Shown piece by piece: positions 8,926 through 16,941 of a stretch of 64,000 nt of DNA (positions are counted from its first letter, which is position 1; each line of letters begins with the position of its first letter). The DNA comes from a virus. The DNA lies in the IMG/VR virus record IMGVR_UViG_3300044618_000713, positions 1 through 64,000 of that record; one strand, given 5' to 3'. Under the pieces are notes generated by a model. It saw only the letters and a list, made by a program, of their open reading frames with translations, had not been told where the DNA came from and made no database searches. Made by a program: the position numbers and the translations under genes.

Positions 8926-9636
8926 TCAGTAATTTCCTGCAAAAATGTTGAACCGCTGGCGGGTTGCGACGATGCTGTAGGGCATCGACATGATGTCGTC
9001 GGGGTTGTTGATGCGCTTCAAGTTGCGCTTTGAAGTCATGGCGATGCGCTGCACCTGCCGCGATGGCTCAACGCCAAACTCAGGCGCCAGTTCACAAGCC
9101 AGATTGTAACGGAAGCAGCGCAGGTAACCTGGCGGAAACGCAAGGTCGGTCGCCAGATTGGCAGGCTGGGTCAGTTCCTCAACCGAAACAATGTGGAACT
9201 CCAGCACCTTGGTCGGCACCGGGTAGACGTACATCTCAACGTCGGGGTAGGTCATGTTGACCCACATCACCTGCGGGTAAGTGCTGGTGACGGTCTTGAC
9301 GGCGATGCCGTTGTACTGCTGCTGATTGATCAGCTTGAGCCCATAGGAAATGCCACTAGCCGGATCGCGGAAATATGTGCTGTCGTCGATGGCGATAGGC
9401 CGGTTAGCGACAATATCGCCGGTCGGCCCGAACGTGCGCGACCGTTGACCCGGTGGCCAAGTGACGACCTGATCCTGAGTAGAGAACACGGCGAGGCGCT
9501 CGGTGTTCCACGACTGGATCATCTGGTTCATGGCGGCAAGCGCGTCCTGCGCCGTCTCGGAAGACGACGTTTCGCCTTCGGCCAACTGACCGATAAGCCG
9601 CAAGGATCCGTTTATGATGTCGCCAGCCGTCGTCAT
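8926..9636 (-). CDS. Tail accessory factor / head completion, P22 gp4-like
   Basis: A 236-aa protein beginning MTTAGDIINGSLRLIGQLAEGET with ALAAMNQMIQSWNTERL. This is the hallmark N-terminus of the P22 gp4-like tail accessory family, which binds under the portal and extends the DNA channel. The C-terminal part has the family segment LAFPPGYLRCFRYNLA. Position between coat and gp10-like genes is as expected. Confidence 0.85.
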   Translation of the reverse strand: MTTAGDIINGSLRLIGQLAEGETSSSETAQDALAAMNQMIQSWNTERLAVFSTQDQVVTWPPGQRSRTFGPTGDIVANRPIAIDDSTYFRDPASGISYGLKLINQQQYNGIAVKTVTSTYPQVMWVNMTYPDVEMYVYPVPTKVLEFHIVSVEELTQPANLATDLAFPPGYLRCFRYNLACELAPEFGVEPSRQVQRIAMTSKRNLKRINNPDDIMSMPYSIVATRQRFNIFAGNY

Positions 9637-9637
9637 G

Positions 9638-9826
9638 TCATTCGTCCTGCGTTAGGCGGGGTCGCCCGCGGCGCCGGGGTTCAAGCATGACATTACTCGG
9701 TTCCGGCGTATCATTCAACTGTTCGTCCGGGTCAAACCGCACCCAACCGTGACTTTCGTCATACTGCGCTTCCATCTCCATGGTGGCAATCTTGACGCCG
9801 TGCTTGAAGTGACGAAGATAAATCAT
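9638..9826 (-). CDS. Small basic-tailed protein, unknown
   Basis: A 62-aa protein with aromatic and histidine residues at the start and a C-terminal RRRGRPRL stretch that resembles an AT-hook. The start is supported by GGAGGGAAC before ATG. It sits between a decoration candidate and the gp4-like gene. I do not recognise a family, and binding to DNA is only suggested by the GRP motif. Confidence 0.55.
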   Translation of the reverse strand: MIYLRHFKHGVKIATMEMEAQYDESHGWVRFDPDEQLNDTPEPSNVMLEPRRRGRPRLTQDE

Positions 9827-9842
9827 GTTCCCTCCAGAAGAA

Positions 9843-9864
9843 GCGGGCGGCCGGAGCCGCCCGC
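9843..9864 (-). terminator. GC hairpin after 154-aa gene
   Basis: A 9-bp perfect stem (GCGGGCGGC with its complement) and a 4-base loop, 5 bp past the stop of the 9,869-10,333 gene. There is no long T run, so it may attenuate or stabilise RNA rather than stop transcription fully. Confidence 0.55.
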
Positions 9865-9868
9865 AAGG

Positions 9869-10333
9869 TTACGAAGCCACCAGCGGAATGGAGAACCAGT
9901 CCGTAGTGTCATAAGCGACAAAAAAGCACGCCGTTTTGGCGGCCATGCTAAACGCAGTAGACCCGGCGACGCCGTTAATTTGGGCGGAACCCGGAGCGTA
10001 CACTTTGAGCGCGGCGTTAGCTGTGTCGTCGTTCTTGATGGCGATAACGCGACCAGCCGTAGGGGCCGGAAGGACGACACCCTTGGTGGCGTCAGCGGCA
10101 GTGACCCAACTGAATGACGCCGTCAGAGCCGTTGCATCAGCGCGGGTAGAACCGGCTGCGGCGGGCTTGGCGACATCAAGGTTGAGCGAGGACACAACCG
10201 CGCCAGAGAGAGTGCCGCCGGAAATGGCGGCGCCAGAGAGAGTGCCGCCGGAAATGGCGGCGCCAGTGATCGTGGTGCCCGAAACCAGTTCGGGATCGGC
10301 GTAAGCAACGCCCACAGGCTTTGTATTCGGCAT
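9869..10333 (-). CDS. Head decoration or fibre-like protein
   Basis: A 154-aa protein. The N-terminal about 60 residues contain repeated ISGGTLSGAA units, as found in triple-helical or left-handed beta repeats that anchor phage fibres. The C-terminal 90 residues are a compact beta domain. Flanking hairpins on both sides isolate it as its own RNA unit next to the coat gene, which suits a protein made in many copies. The function is inferred. Confidence 0.6.
   Translation of the reverse strand: MPNTKPVGVAYADPELVSGTTITGAAISGGTLSGAAISGGTLSGAVVSSLNLDVAKPAAAGSTRADATALTASFSWVTAADATKGVVLPAPTAGRVIAIKNDDTANAALKVYAPGSAQINGVAGSTAFSMAAKTACFFVAYDTTDWFSIPLVAS
10201..10260. repeat. Perfect 30-bp tandem repeat, two copies
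   Basis: Bases 10,201-10,230 and 10,231-10,260 are identical and add the in-frame unit ISGGTLSGAA twice to the 9,869-10,333 protein. A degenerate third unit follows. Confidence 0.95.
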
Positions 10334-10353
10334 AGTAGTCTCCTTGATGAGTT

Positions 10354-10379
10354 AAGGCCCCCGCCGAAGCGGGGGCCTT
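10354..10379 (-). terminator. Strong GC hairpin between decoration genes
   Basis: An 11-bp perfect stem (AAGGCCCCCGC with its complement) around the loop CGAA, between the 10,385 gene and the 9,869 gene. On the minus strand the stem is followed by TTAACTC only, so it is an intrinsic-terminator-like hairpin with a weak T tract. Confidence 0.7.
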
Positions 10380-10384
10380 GTTGC

Positions 10385-10813
10385 TTAGGCAATACGATAA
10401 ATCGTAAATGCCGCGTCGCCCGTCTTGCGGAAACGGAAGATGCCGGACGTATTGCTGGTCGCGGTCAGAGAGTCCTGAATGACCGCATTACCGACAAGGG
10501 TGTTGCCCGTGCCAGCACCAAACGTCACGTCGTTGGCTGCGTCGTCGCCGATATTGATGAACGCGCAATCAAAGGTCGAACCAACCTTCATGCTGGGGAA
10601 CGCCGCATCAATAAGAGCGCCAGTCGGGAACGTGTAGGTGCCCGCAGACGTGCTGCCGCTGTCCATCGTGCAGACGCCCGTAGCCAGATTGGCTGCGGTG
10701 ATGGTTACGGTTGCGCCGGAAAGAACCGCCGGAGTGTCAGAGTTGTAGAAGCTGATTTCGCCCAGATTGCCGTCACCGACCTGGTAGCCACCAGCGCCAT
10801 TGGAAAGTGCCAT
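10385..10813 (-). CDS. Putative head decoration protein
   Basis: A 142-aa beta-rich protein beginning MALSNGAGGYQVGDGN. Its second half (GNTLVGNAVIQDSLTATSNT, then FRFRKTG) I recognise from small proteins coded beside podovirus coat genes. It starts 24 bp after the coat stop and ends at a strong hairpin. A capsid surface role is likely and unproven. Confidence 0.6.
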   Translation of the reverse strand: MALSNGAGGYQVGDGNLGEISFYNSDTPAVLSGATVTITAANLATGVCTMDSGSTSAGTYTFPTGALIDAAFPSMKVGSTFDCAFINIGDDAANDVTFGAGTGNTLVGNAVIQDSLTATSNTSGIFRFRKTGDAAFTIYRIA

Positions 10814-10837
10814 GTGAGTATCTCCTATCTTTACCTG

Positions 10838-12046
10838 TTAGCCCCAGATGCGCGCGGCCATCTGCGGACGGATGGTCGAGAAGCCGTACAGCACGTCGAT
10901 ACGGCAGGGGAGCCGGTCGTTGTTGATGTCGTACTGGCGCACGATACGCATCGAGATGCCGTTGTGAACCTGGCGGGAAGCCATATCCACACCGCTCGGC
11001 ATGAGAAGGTCAGCCGTGGCGAAGGAGATGGCGTCCTTGTGGTACACAAGGTTCTGCGGGTACTGGGTCGAAGCCGCGCCGATGAAGGTGACGGCCTTGC
11101 CGGTGATCGTCAGGGTGTTGACGGTCGCCAGAGCGTTGGACGGCGAGTAGAGCGCCGGGGACACAGCAAGCGTTACCGCGCCGCCAGACGTCGATGTGTT
11201 GGCGGCAGTCACGACGAACTGCTGAAGCGAACCCGTGCTTTCGCGGGTCTGCGGGTTGACGGAGAAGCAGTCAGCCACCGTGAACACGTCACCAACGGTG
11301 AAGGTCAGGGCGTTGCCAGCAGACGCGAGCGTGATGGTCGAAGCGCCTTCCGTAGCGTTGCCGTTGACGGTCGCGCCCGTGGCAGTACGCGAACCAGTCG
11401 TGTGCTGCTTGATGGACTGCGACATGTTGATCTCCTCGTAGCCGAGGATACCCTCACCCATCATGCCGTTCTTGAACTGGCGGGAGATCGTGTCAACGGG
11501 GTTGAAGAGACCCTTCATGCCTTCAACCAGACCCGCGTTGGCCGCCGGGTTCACCGTGGCGTAGCGGCTCGGCATCATGGCAGCGTACTCGTTCAGCTTC
11601 TGCTGGGCCTGAAGCAGGACAAGCGAAGTGGCCGGGGTCGTGCCGGGGGTGCCGACGGACGAGAAGATCGACTTGTAAGCATTGGCGACGTCAGCGTCGA
11701 TGGAGGACGCAAGCTGCGAGATACGCGGCTTGAGCACACGGTCGGCGAAGTCGTCGAGCTGCATGGTCAGTTCGGCCGACGTGAAGTTGACGCCAATGTG
11801 CTTCTGGCTGGAGACGGTGAGCGAGGTGTGCTGCTCGTTGTCGTCCTGCACCTGAAGGGCAGCACCGTCGGTCACCAGCGCACGGTCGGGCAGACGGATG
11901 CGGAGGGTAGAACCGATCTTGGCACCTTCGACAGCGAAGCTGTCGTCGTAGGCGCGGTTGACGTTGCGGGTGATCACCAGGTTGTTCTCAAGGATTTCGA
12001 GAGCCTTCCGGGTGATCATGTCGATAGTAAGAATGCTGTTAGCCAT
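10838..12046 (-). CDS. Major capsid protein, P22 coat-like
   Basis: A 402-aa protein with N-terminus MANSILTIDMITRKALEILEN and FDDS-type sequence (NRAYDDSFA) typical of the P22 coat family. An HK97-type fold carries an inserted beta domain (about residues 230-330, rich in Thr/Ala/Val). The gene follows scaffold by 15 bp and has AAGGAAAAG before the start. It assembles the T=7-like head with the scaffold coded upstream. This is the strongest marker for podovirus A beside the portal. Confidence 0.9.
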   Translation of the reverse strand: MANSILTIDMITRKALEILENNLVITRNVNRAYDDSFAVEGAKIGSTLRIRLPDRALVTDGAALQVQDDNEQHTSLTVSSQKHIGVNFTSAELTMQLDDFADRVLKPRISQLASSIDADVANAYKSIFSSVGTPGTTPATSLVLLQAQQKLNEYAAMMPSRYATVNPAANAGLVEGMKGLFNPVDTISRQFKNGMMGEGILGYEEINMSQSIKQHTTGSRTATGATVNGNATEGASTITLASAGNALTFTVGDVFTVADCFSVNPQTRESTGSLQQFVVTAANTSTSGGAVTLAVSPALYSPSNALATVNTLTITGKAVTFIGAASTQYPQNLVYHKDAISFATADLLMPSGVDMASRQVHNGISMRIVRQYDINNDRLPCRIDVLYGFSTIRPQMAARIWG

Positions 12047-12061
12047 TGTCTTTTCCTTGGC

Positions 12062-12838
12062 TTAGCGTTTGCGTTGTGCCTCGTACTTCTTCGTCTGACG
12101 CAGCCGTTCTGCTTCAATCCATTCCGACGTTGACATGCTCTTGATAGAGCGCGGGTCGGTGGTGTCGAACGCAGGCGCACCAGAGGTGCGGGCCGTGACC
12201 GGACTGATAGGAGCCGGGGCGGTTGAAGTCTTCTTGGCCGGTGGAGACGACGCCAGTCTGGCCTCGATCTTCCCGATTTCCCGTGCCTGCAAGAGCGGGC
12301 TGAGGCGCGCAATCCGTTCGGCTTCCTTTGGGTTCGACCCCAAGTGATAGATCACATCGGGACCGATCTCGGAAGACTGAATGGTTTGCGCCATCGTTTC
12401 CGTGATTGGCAGCTTCGGGTTGTAGGCGACCTGTTCAAAGTCGTCGTACTTGCCGCGGGCTTCCTCTTCACGGTCCTGATAGGCTTCGAGCGTTGCCGTG
12501 CGTTCCGCCTCCGCTTCCCGCTGGGCCAGCATCTCTGCCGCCTTGCGTTCCGCCATGGCTTCTGCGTAGGCTTGCGCGTTGGTGAAGTCGTCGGGCTTCA
12601 GCGGTTCCGGCGGTGGTGCCGGGGACTGGGCCGTCTGCTTCCGCGCTTGCTCGCGCTCCCATTTCCGTTGTTCTCTTGCGAGACGTTTGCCGACGATGGC
12701 GTCCAGTTCTTCCTGAGAGAAGGTCTTGGGCGCATCCGTAGGCGTCGGTTCCGGCGATGAATTGTCTGGTTCAGAAACGGGGGCCGCCGTGGGAGCCTGT
12801 TCCGGCGCGGTCGCAACCGCTAGTTCGTTCTCGGTCAT
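12062..12838 (-). CDS. Scaffolding protein
   Basis: A 258-aa protein. A Pro/Ala/Ser-rich disordered N-terminus is followed by long charged helices (about residues 42-130) and an end SMSTSEWIEAERLRQTKKY plus basic residues. Internal scaffolds of P22 type bind coat through just such a basic C-terminal helix-turn-helix. Its place directly upstream of coat and after portal-side genes agrees. There is no protease domain. Confidence 0.8.
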   Translation of the reverse strand: MTENELAVATAPEQAPTAAPVSEPDNSSPEPTPTDAPKTFSQEELDAIVGKRLAREQRKWEREQARKQTAQSPAPPPEPLKPDDFTNAQAYAEAMAERKAAEMLAQREAEAERTATLEAYQDREEEARGKYDDFEQVAYNPKLPITETMAQTIQSSEIGPDVIYHLGSNPKEAERIARLSPLLQAREIGKIEARLASSPPAKKTSTAPAPISPVTARTSGAPAFDTTDPRSIKSMSTSEWIEAERLRQTKKYEAQRKR

Positions 12839-12862
12839 TCACTTACCTTTCGGTTCCTGGCG

Positions 12863-12919
12863 TACCCTGCCAGTAGGGTTAGGCTTTGTGTAACCCAATT
12901 TGTTACGGGTTAGCAACCC
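12863..12919 (-). other. Inverted GGGTT/AACCC elements between tailspike and scaffold
   Basis: Three short inverted pairs lie in the 104-bp gap: ACCCT/AGGGT (12,864-12,879), TAACCC/GGGTTA (12,891-12,912) and GGGTT-AGC-AACCC (12,907-12,919). The last two are mutually exclusive because they share the GGGTT arm. They could be a terminator for tailspike mRNA or an attenuator. Confidence 0.4.
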
Positions 12920-12942
12920 TGACGTTTTATGCGTTGGAAACA

Positions 12943-15075
12943 TCAAGGTCTGAACGACCCGTCATATTGGATGCAATTAATAAATTTGTTTGTTGCAGAG
13001 CCAGTGCCAGTGGAGAATAAACTGTTTGCGTTGTTAGTGCCAGAGTTTCTGGCGACAGCATTGTTTACGACTACATACGAACAGTTATTGAGGTATATAC
13101 CATAAGTAGACGGATGGTTGTTGTCGTTGTAACAAACAGACCGAACTTCACCATACAAAAGTCCGCTTACCTCAACAGCCCTAGATGCGTTTGTGCCGCA
13201 ATTTCGGATAAAATCCCGCCCAAGCGAAACACCGTAAGACCCGGCTGCAACAAGACCTTGCAACGGAAACCCGACAACAGTGTTACCATCGGTCCTTACA
13301 AAGTTTGATGTTGAAAGATTTATGCCGCGCTGCGTTGTTGTTACCCCGTCAGCGGTAACACTGTTGTCTTTCACAACCAAATCGTAGTTGTAATTGGCAG
13401 AGATGCCTGTTGTAGACCCCCTGACAATATTACCTTCGACCAGAACACGTGCGCTCGTCCCCATACTGATTGCGCCTTGTCCACCAGTGTTGTCGTGGAC
13501 AAAATTGTTTCTGACGATGATGTTATCGTTATTACCTTCGCGGCCATACACACCCCAACCACGCGCGGCGAGGACCGGGTTAATACTTAGTGTTCCAGAA
13601 CCTGCATCTGGAAACGAAGATACCTCTTGCCACCCAAAAGCAACGCCAATCTTAATTTTTGACTGCGTAGCGTCAATGTCAACAATCTGATAGCGGGTGT
13701 CGGTAACGTTTGCAGGCCATACAGCACCAGAGGCTGTCTGTTTCACCAGCCACATGCCGACGTTAATACCTAAGTCGTCAGTCAACCTATCGACGCCAGC
13801 GGTGCCGCTTGTTACAGTCATGAAGCCTGTCGCAAGATCGAAGTTAGAAACCCCTAACCTATCCCCTGTGCGATATACGGGGTCGTCAAATTGGGTGCCA
13901 CCAGCAGCAGACGCGATACCTCCACCCGCATTATTAAACACTTCATTTTCTTCAATAATTACTTCGCTACCAAAAACGACAATAATGCCCGTGTTGTCAT
14001 TATTGTATACGCGATTGCGCCTAATGACACACTGCATAATTGCCGATTGGCCGTTTGCCATGTAAAGATTTGCTTCAACGTCGATCCCAGCTTGAGGCGA
14101 ATTAGTAACGGCCCCAGAAAGATCGCAACCCTCAATCAAACACCCATGCACGGCAACCACCGAGATCACGTTACGCCCCGGATTGGTGCCCTTGCAATCT
14201 ATGATGCTGATGTTTTTTGAAACATTGTTGGCGGCGGGGTTGCCACCAATGTAGAAACAGTCATCACCGCCGCCGCCGGACCCATCGGCCCACAGGCCGC
14301 GCACAGAACACCGATCAGCACCTTGCAAGATGTAAATGTTATGGCTGCTTTGTGAGCCGTCCATCGTGGTCTTTGCGCCGTACCCCCAAATATGAACATC
14401 AGGCTGTTGAATCTGAAAACAGCGAGAACCGCCGCTAATCGCGACAATGTTTACCCCCGGCTCAAGAAAAATAAACGTGTCGGCGACTGGAATAATCCGG
14501 TCTGTTAGATAAGTCCCCTTGGGAAAATACAGAGTTTTTCCTGCGGCAGCAGCAACAGCCGCATAGATAGCCGTCGTGTCAATCGTAATGCCGTCTCCAG
14601 CAGCACCAAAGTCTTTCACGGATATAATATCGCGCATTTTATCTTGAGCGGATCGTGCAACTGCACCCGCGCCAGAAGATAAGAAACCGATCCAGTCAGA
14701 CCCATCTGCATCCGCCAAATCTTCAACATTACCGATTTGGTTATTAAACCCAGTAAAAGTAATCTGAGATGCGGGCGGGGGTGCAGGAACAGAGACGTTG
14801 TCGTATGTACCCAACAAAACCGACGCAGATGTGTTGATAACAAATTTGTAATCTGAACCCTCAGTCAACCAAATCTGGCCACCTGGCACACGCCCCGCGC
14901 TGTCTAACACGATAGGGTTAGTGTGCGGCGTGCCGCCCGTTACAGAAGTGTATGTAGTTTGCGGCGTAGTCGTACCGGCTGCGTAGGTATATATTTTACC
15001 CCCGGACAACGGTTGACCGTTGTTGTCAAAAAACTGACCTGCATAACCGCCAATAGGCGAGGGATTAACTGGCAT
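12943..15075 (-). CDS. Tailspike with head-binding and beta-helix domains
   Basis: A 710-aa protein. Residues 1-110 match the P22 tailspike head-binding type (GGYAGQFFDNNGQPLSGGK, PIVLDSAGRVP, WLTEGSDYKFV). Residues about 145-200 start a pectate-lyase-like fold (IISVKDFGAAGDGITIDTTA, LYFPKGTYL). A parallel beta-helix with NxxVxxN-type rungs follows (VIRRNRVYNNDNTGIIV, VIIEENEVFNN). It should bind and possibly cleave a surface polysaccharide. The gene is more AT-rich than its neighbours, as is common for exchanged receptor-binding genes. Confidence 0.85.
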   Translation of the reverse strand: MPVNPSPIGGYAGQFFDNNGQPLSGGKIYTYAAGTTTPQTTYTSVTGGTPHTNPIVLDSAGRVPGGQIWLTEGSDYKFVINTSASVLLGTYDNVSVPAPPPASQITFTGFNNQIGNVEDLADADGSDWIGFLSSGAGAVARSAQDKMRDIISVKDFGAAGDGITIDTTAIYAAVAAAAGKTLYFPKGTYLTDRIIPVADTFIFLEPGVNIVAISGGSRCFQIQQPDVHIWGYGAKTTMDGSQSSHNIYILQGADRCSVRGLWADGSGGGGDDCFYIGGNPAANNVSKNISIIDCKGTNPGRNVISVVAVHGCLIEGCDLSGAVTNSPQAGIDVEANLYMANGQSAIMQCVIRRNRVYNNDNTGIIVVFGSEVIIEENEVFNNAGGGIASAAGGTQFDDPVYRTGDRLGVSNFDLATGFMTVTSGTAGVDRLTDDLGINVGMWLVKQTASGAVWPANVTDTRYQIVDIDATQSKIKIGVAFGWQEVSSFPDAGSGTLSINPVLAARGWGVYGREGNNDNIIVRNNFVHDNTGGQGAISMGTSARVLVEGNIVRGSTTGISANYNYDLVVKDNSVTADGVTTTQRGINLSTSNFVRTDGNTVVGFPLQGLVAAGSYGVSLGRDFIRNCGTNASRAVEVSGLLYGEVRSVCYNDNNHPSTYGIYLNNCSYVVVNNAVARNSGTNNANSLFSTGTGSATNKFINCIQYDGSFRP

Positions 15076-15144
15076 ACTTATACCCTCAATATATCCGTTA
15101 ACAAAAACGTGTGCGCGACAGCCATGACAAACAAACTAAGCATG

Positions 15145-16293
15145 TCAGTACGCTTTCGTCACACTGTTAGTCCATGCCTCAGCAGAGGCAATCGTTGAGG
15201 CCGACAGATTTGTTGCGGAGAAACGCGCAATTAAGCTATAGAGCCTGCCGTTAAAATATCCAGCCGCAGTAGCTTGTCTGCCTATGTATAGTACCTGCGA
15301 ACCAAAACTTGTCACCCCACTATCCGTAGCAGAGCCCGTTGCCTTGACCGTTCCGTTTTCTCTCAAGGAAATTTCACCTGCTCCTGCTGCGGCGGCGTCA
15401 TACAGAGTTGAAAACACAACTGTATACGGCGCGACTTTGGTAACGCGCGGTGACAAGTTAAGAGCCGACCCATATAGAACGGCGCGGTAGGCATCCGTCG
15501 AACCATCGCCAGTAATAAGACGCATCATGGCATCTGTCGCAGTAGTAGTGGTATCGCCAAACTGCCACACGGGGCTATTGTTTGACCTTGGCAATCCTAC
15601 TCTGGTGCCTGCAAACATCTGCGCTTTTGTTACGCTGCCAGGGTTAATGCTCGCCGTGGCAAGAAAATCCGCCGTACCATCAAAGAAAAGGTAATACGGG
15701 AAATTTGTGGTGTCGTAATCAGTAGCTGTGGTGACACGCTGATAGGCTGGGAGACCTACGCCATCGCTGGTGACGCGGAGATCTGCGTTTGTAACCGTTC
15801 CCGATACGGTAATGGTAAGCGATCCGGCAGTGCAAGTAATAGAGTTGCTTCCTGCGGTATACGTTCCGGTGGCTGTACCCGATAACGTGACGGAACCATC
15901 GCCGCTAAAGGCGAGCGTGTAAGCCGTTGCAACAGTTGTTACCGATTGCGTAGACAGCGTAGCCGTAGCCAAAAGCTGGTTCACCCTAGCACTCAGCACG
16001 GGGCAAGAGGCTGGTGTGGCTTGCGTGGCGGTGTTGCCGCGACCGGACTTGTCAAGAATGCGGCCTACAGATTGCTCCACCGCTGTAACAGGCGTGGTCC
16101 CCGCGCTGTCTTGGAACATCGTGGTGAAATCGGACGGGTCGTACCAAACACCTTGCTCGCCCGCTGCAAAAAGCGAAGCAGGGTTAAATGCTTGACCTGC
16201 CGACAGCATCATCACGCCGTAACTGGGCTGGTAATAGTCCAGATACCGCTTAATGCGGTCGCCGCCATCAAAACCAGCCGGGGAGCGGATCAT
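15145..16293 (-). CDS. LamG / concanavalin-like virion protein
   Basis: A 382-aa protein with AGEQGVWYDPSDFTTMFQDS, then GRILDKSGRGNTATQ, and a C-terminal jelly roll (GEISLRENGTV, VLYIGRQATAAGYFNGRLYSL). This is the sandwich that closes concanavalin A-like LamG domains, so carbohydrate binding is plausible. Between them lies a beta-rich spacer. The phage B protein at 51,274-52,452 is very similar over most of its length, including at DNA level. The start overlaps the previous stop by 4 bp. Confidence 0.75.
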   Translation of the reverse strand: MIRSPAGFDGGDRIKRYLDYYQPSYGVMMLSAGQAFNPASLFAAGEQGVWYDPSDFTTMFQDSAGTTPVTAVEQSVGRILDKSGRGNTATQATPASCPVLSARVNQLLATATLSTQSVTTVATAYTLAFSGDGSVTLSGTATGTYTAGSNSITCTAGSLTITVSGTVTNADLRVTSDGVGLPAYQRVTTATDYDTTNFPYYLFFDGTADFLATASINPGSVTKAQMFAGTRVGLPRSNNSPVWQFGDTTTTATDAMMRLITGDGSTDAYRAVLYGSALNLSPRVTKVAPYTVVFSTLYDAAAAGAGEISLRENGTVKATGSATDSGVTSFGSQVLYIGRQATAAGYFNGRLYSLIARFSATNLSASTIASAEAWTNSVTKAY

Positions 16294-16565
16294 GCGTAGT
16301 AAGACACGTTGATGGTTGCGGAAGCCGTCTGCTGGATGAACTGGATGGCCTTGAGGTCGCCGTCGTAGGACAGCGACACGCCCGTGGCCAGCGGCATCCC
16401 GACCGAGGCGGTCGGCGCCGTGCCGTCATCGCGCCAGCGAACGGCCTGCGTCTCCGCAACGACCAAGGCCAGAGTGGCCCCGACCGGGACGGTCAGCGCA
16501 GTCGATGCAGACAGGCTGGTGATCTGCTGGTAGCCCAAACACTGCGTGGTGGTCTTAAGGCCCAT
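16290..16565 (-). CDS. Conserved small phage virion protein, 91 aa
   Basis: A 91-aa protein with VRWRDDGTAPTASVGMPL, YDGDLKAIQFIQ and NVSYYA. This arrangement recurs in small proteins coded near portal or tail genes of many phages. It is all beta by eye and without catalytic motifs. It is translationally coupled to the LamG-like gene downstream. Exact function unknown. Confidence 0.65.
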   Translation of the reverse strand: MGLKTTTQCLGYQQITSLSASTALTVPVGATLALVVAETQAVRWRDDGTAPTASVGMPLATGVSLSYDGDLKAIQFIQQTASATINVSYYA

Positions 16566-16575
16566 GATAGCCTCC

Positions 16576-16941
16576 TTATGCGAGGAACTTGAGTTTGTAA
16601 ATCGTAGTATAGTACAACCCTACGATCTCGTCGATGACGTTCTGAAGTGGCGTGCAGTCCTTGTCTACCACCTTATACCGAATGTCTTCAATTTCTGTCG
16701 CCTGCCGCTCAAGAAATTCCAGCACGTTGCTGGACTTGTCCGCCGACATCAGCATGACCGGCCCGATCAGGCCGTACTTGCCCTGGTACATTTCGGCAAA
16801 CTTGTCGGCAAGGTCGATGATTGCCGGGTAGAACTTACCCAACGCCTTGTGCTTGGCAAACGACCGTGTGTTGAGGTGTGCCGAGTGCGTTACGTCGCGC
16901 GCAAGGAACAGCATACCTAGAAACTTGTCGCAACCGCTCAT
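16576..16941 (-). CDS. DUF5856-like helical protein
   Basis: A 121-aa all-helical protein with FLARDVTHSAHLNTRSFAKH and KFYPAIIDLADKFAEMYQG, which I recall from DUF5856-type phage proteins. The repeated helices with His and Glu residues resemble a four-helix ferritin/Dps-like bundle, but a metal site cannot be proven by eye. The start overlaps the portal stop by 4 bp. The C-terminal half (EDIRYKVVDKDCTPLQNVID) is less typical. Confidence 0.6.
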   Translation of the reverse strand: MSGCDKFLGMLFLARDVTHSAHLNTRSFAKHKALGKFYPAIIDLADKFAEMYQGKYGLIGPVMLMSADKSSNVLEFLERQATEIEDIRYKVVDKDCTPLQNVIDEIVGLYYTTIYKLKFLA

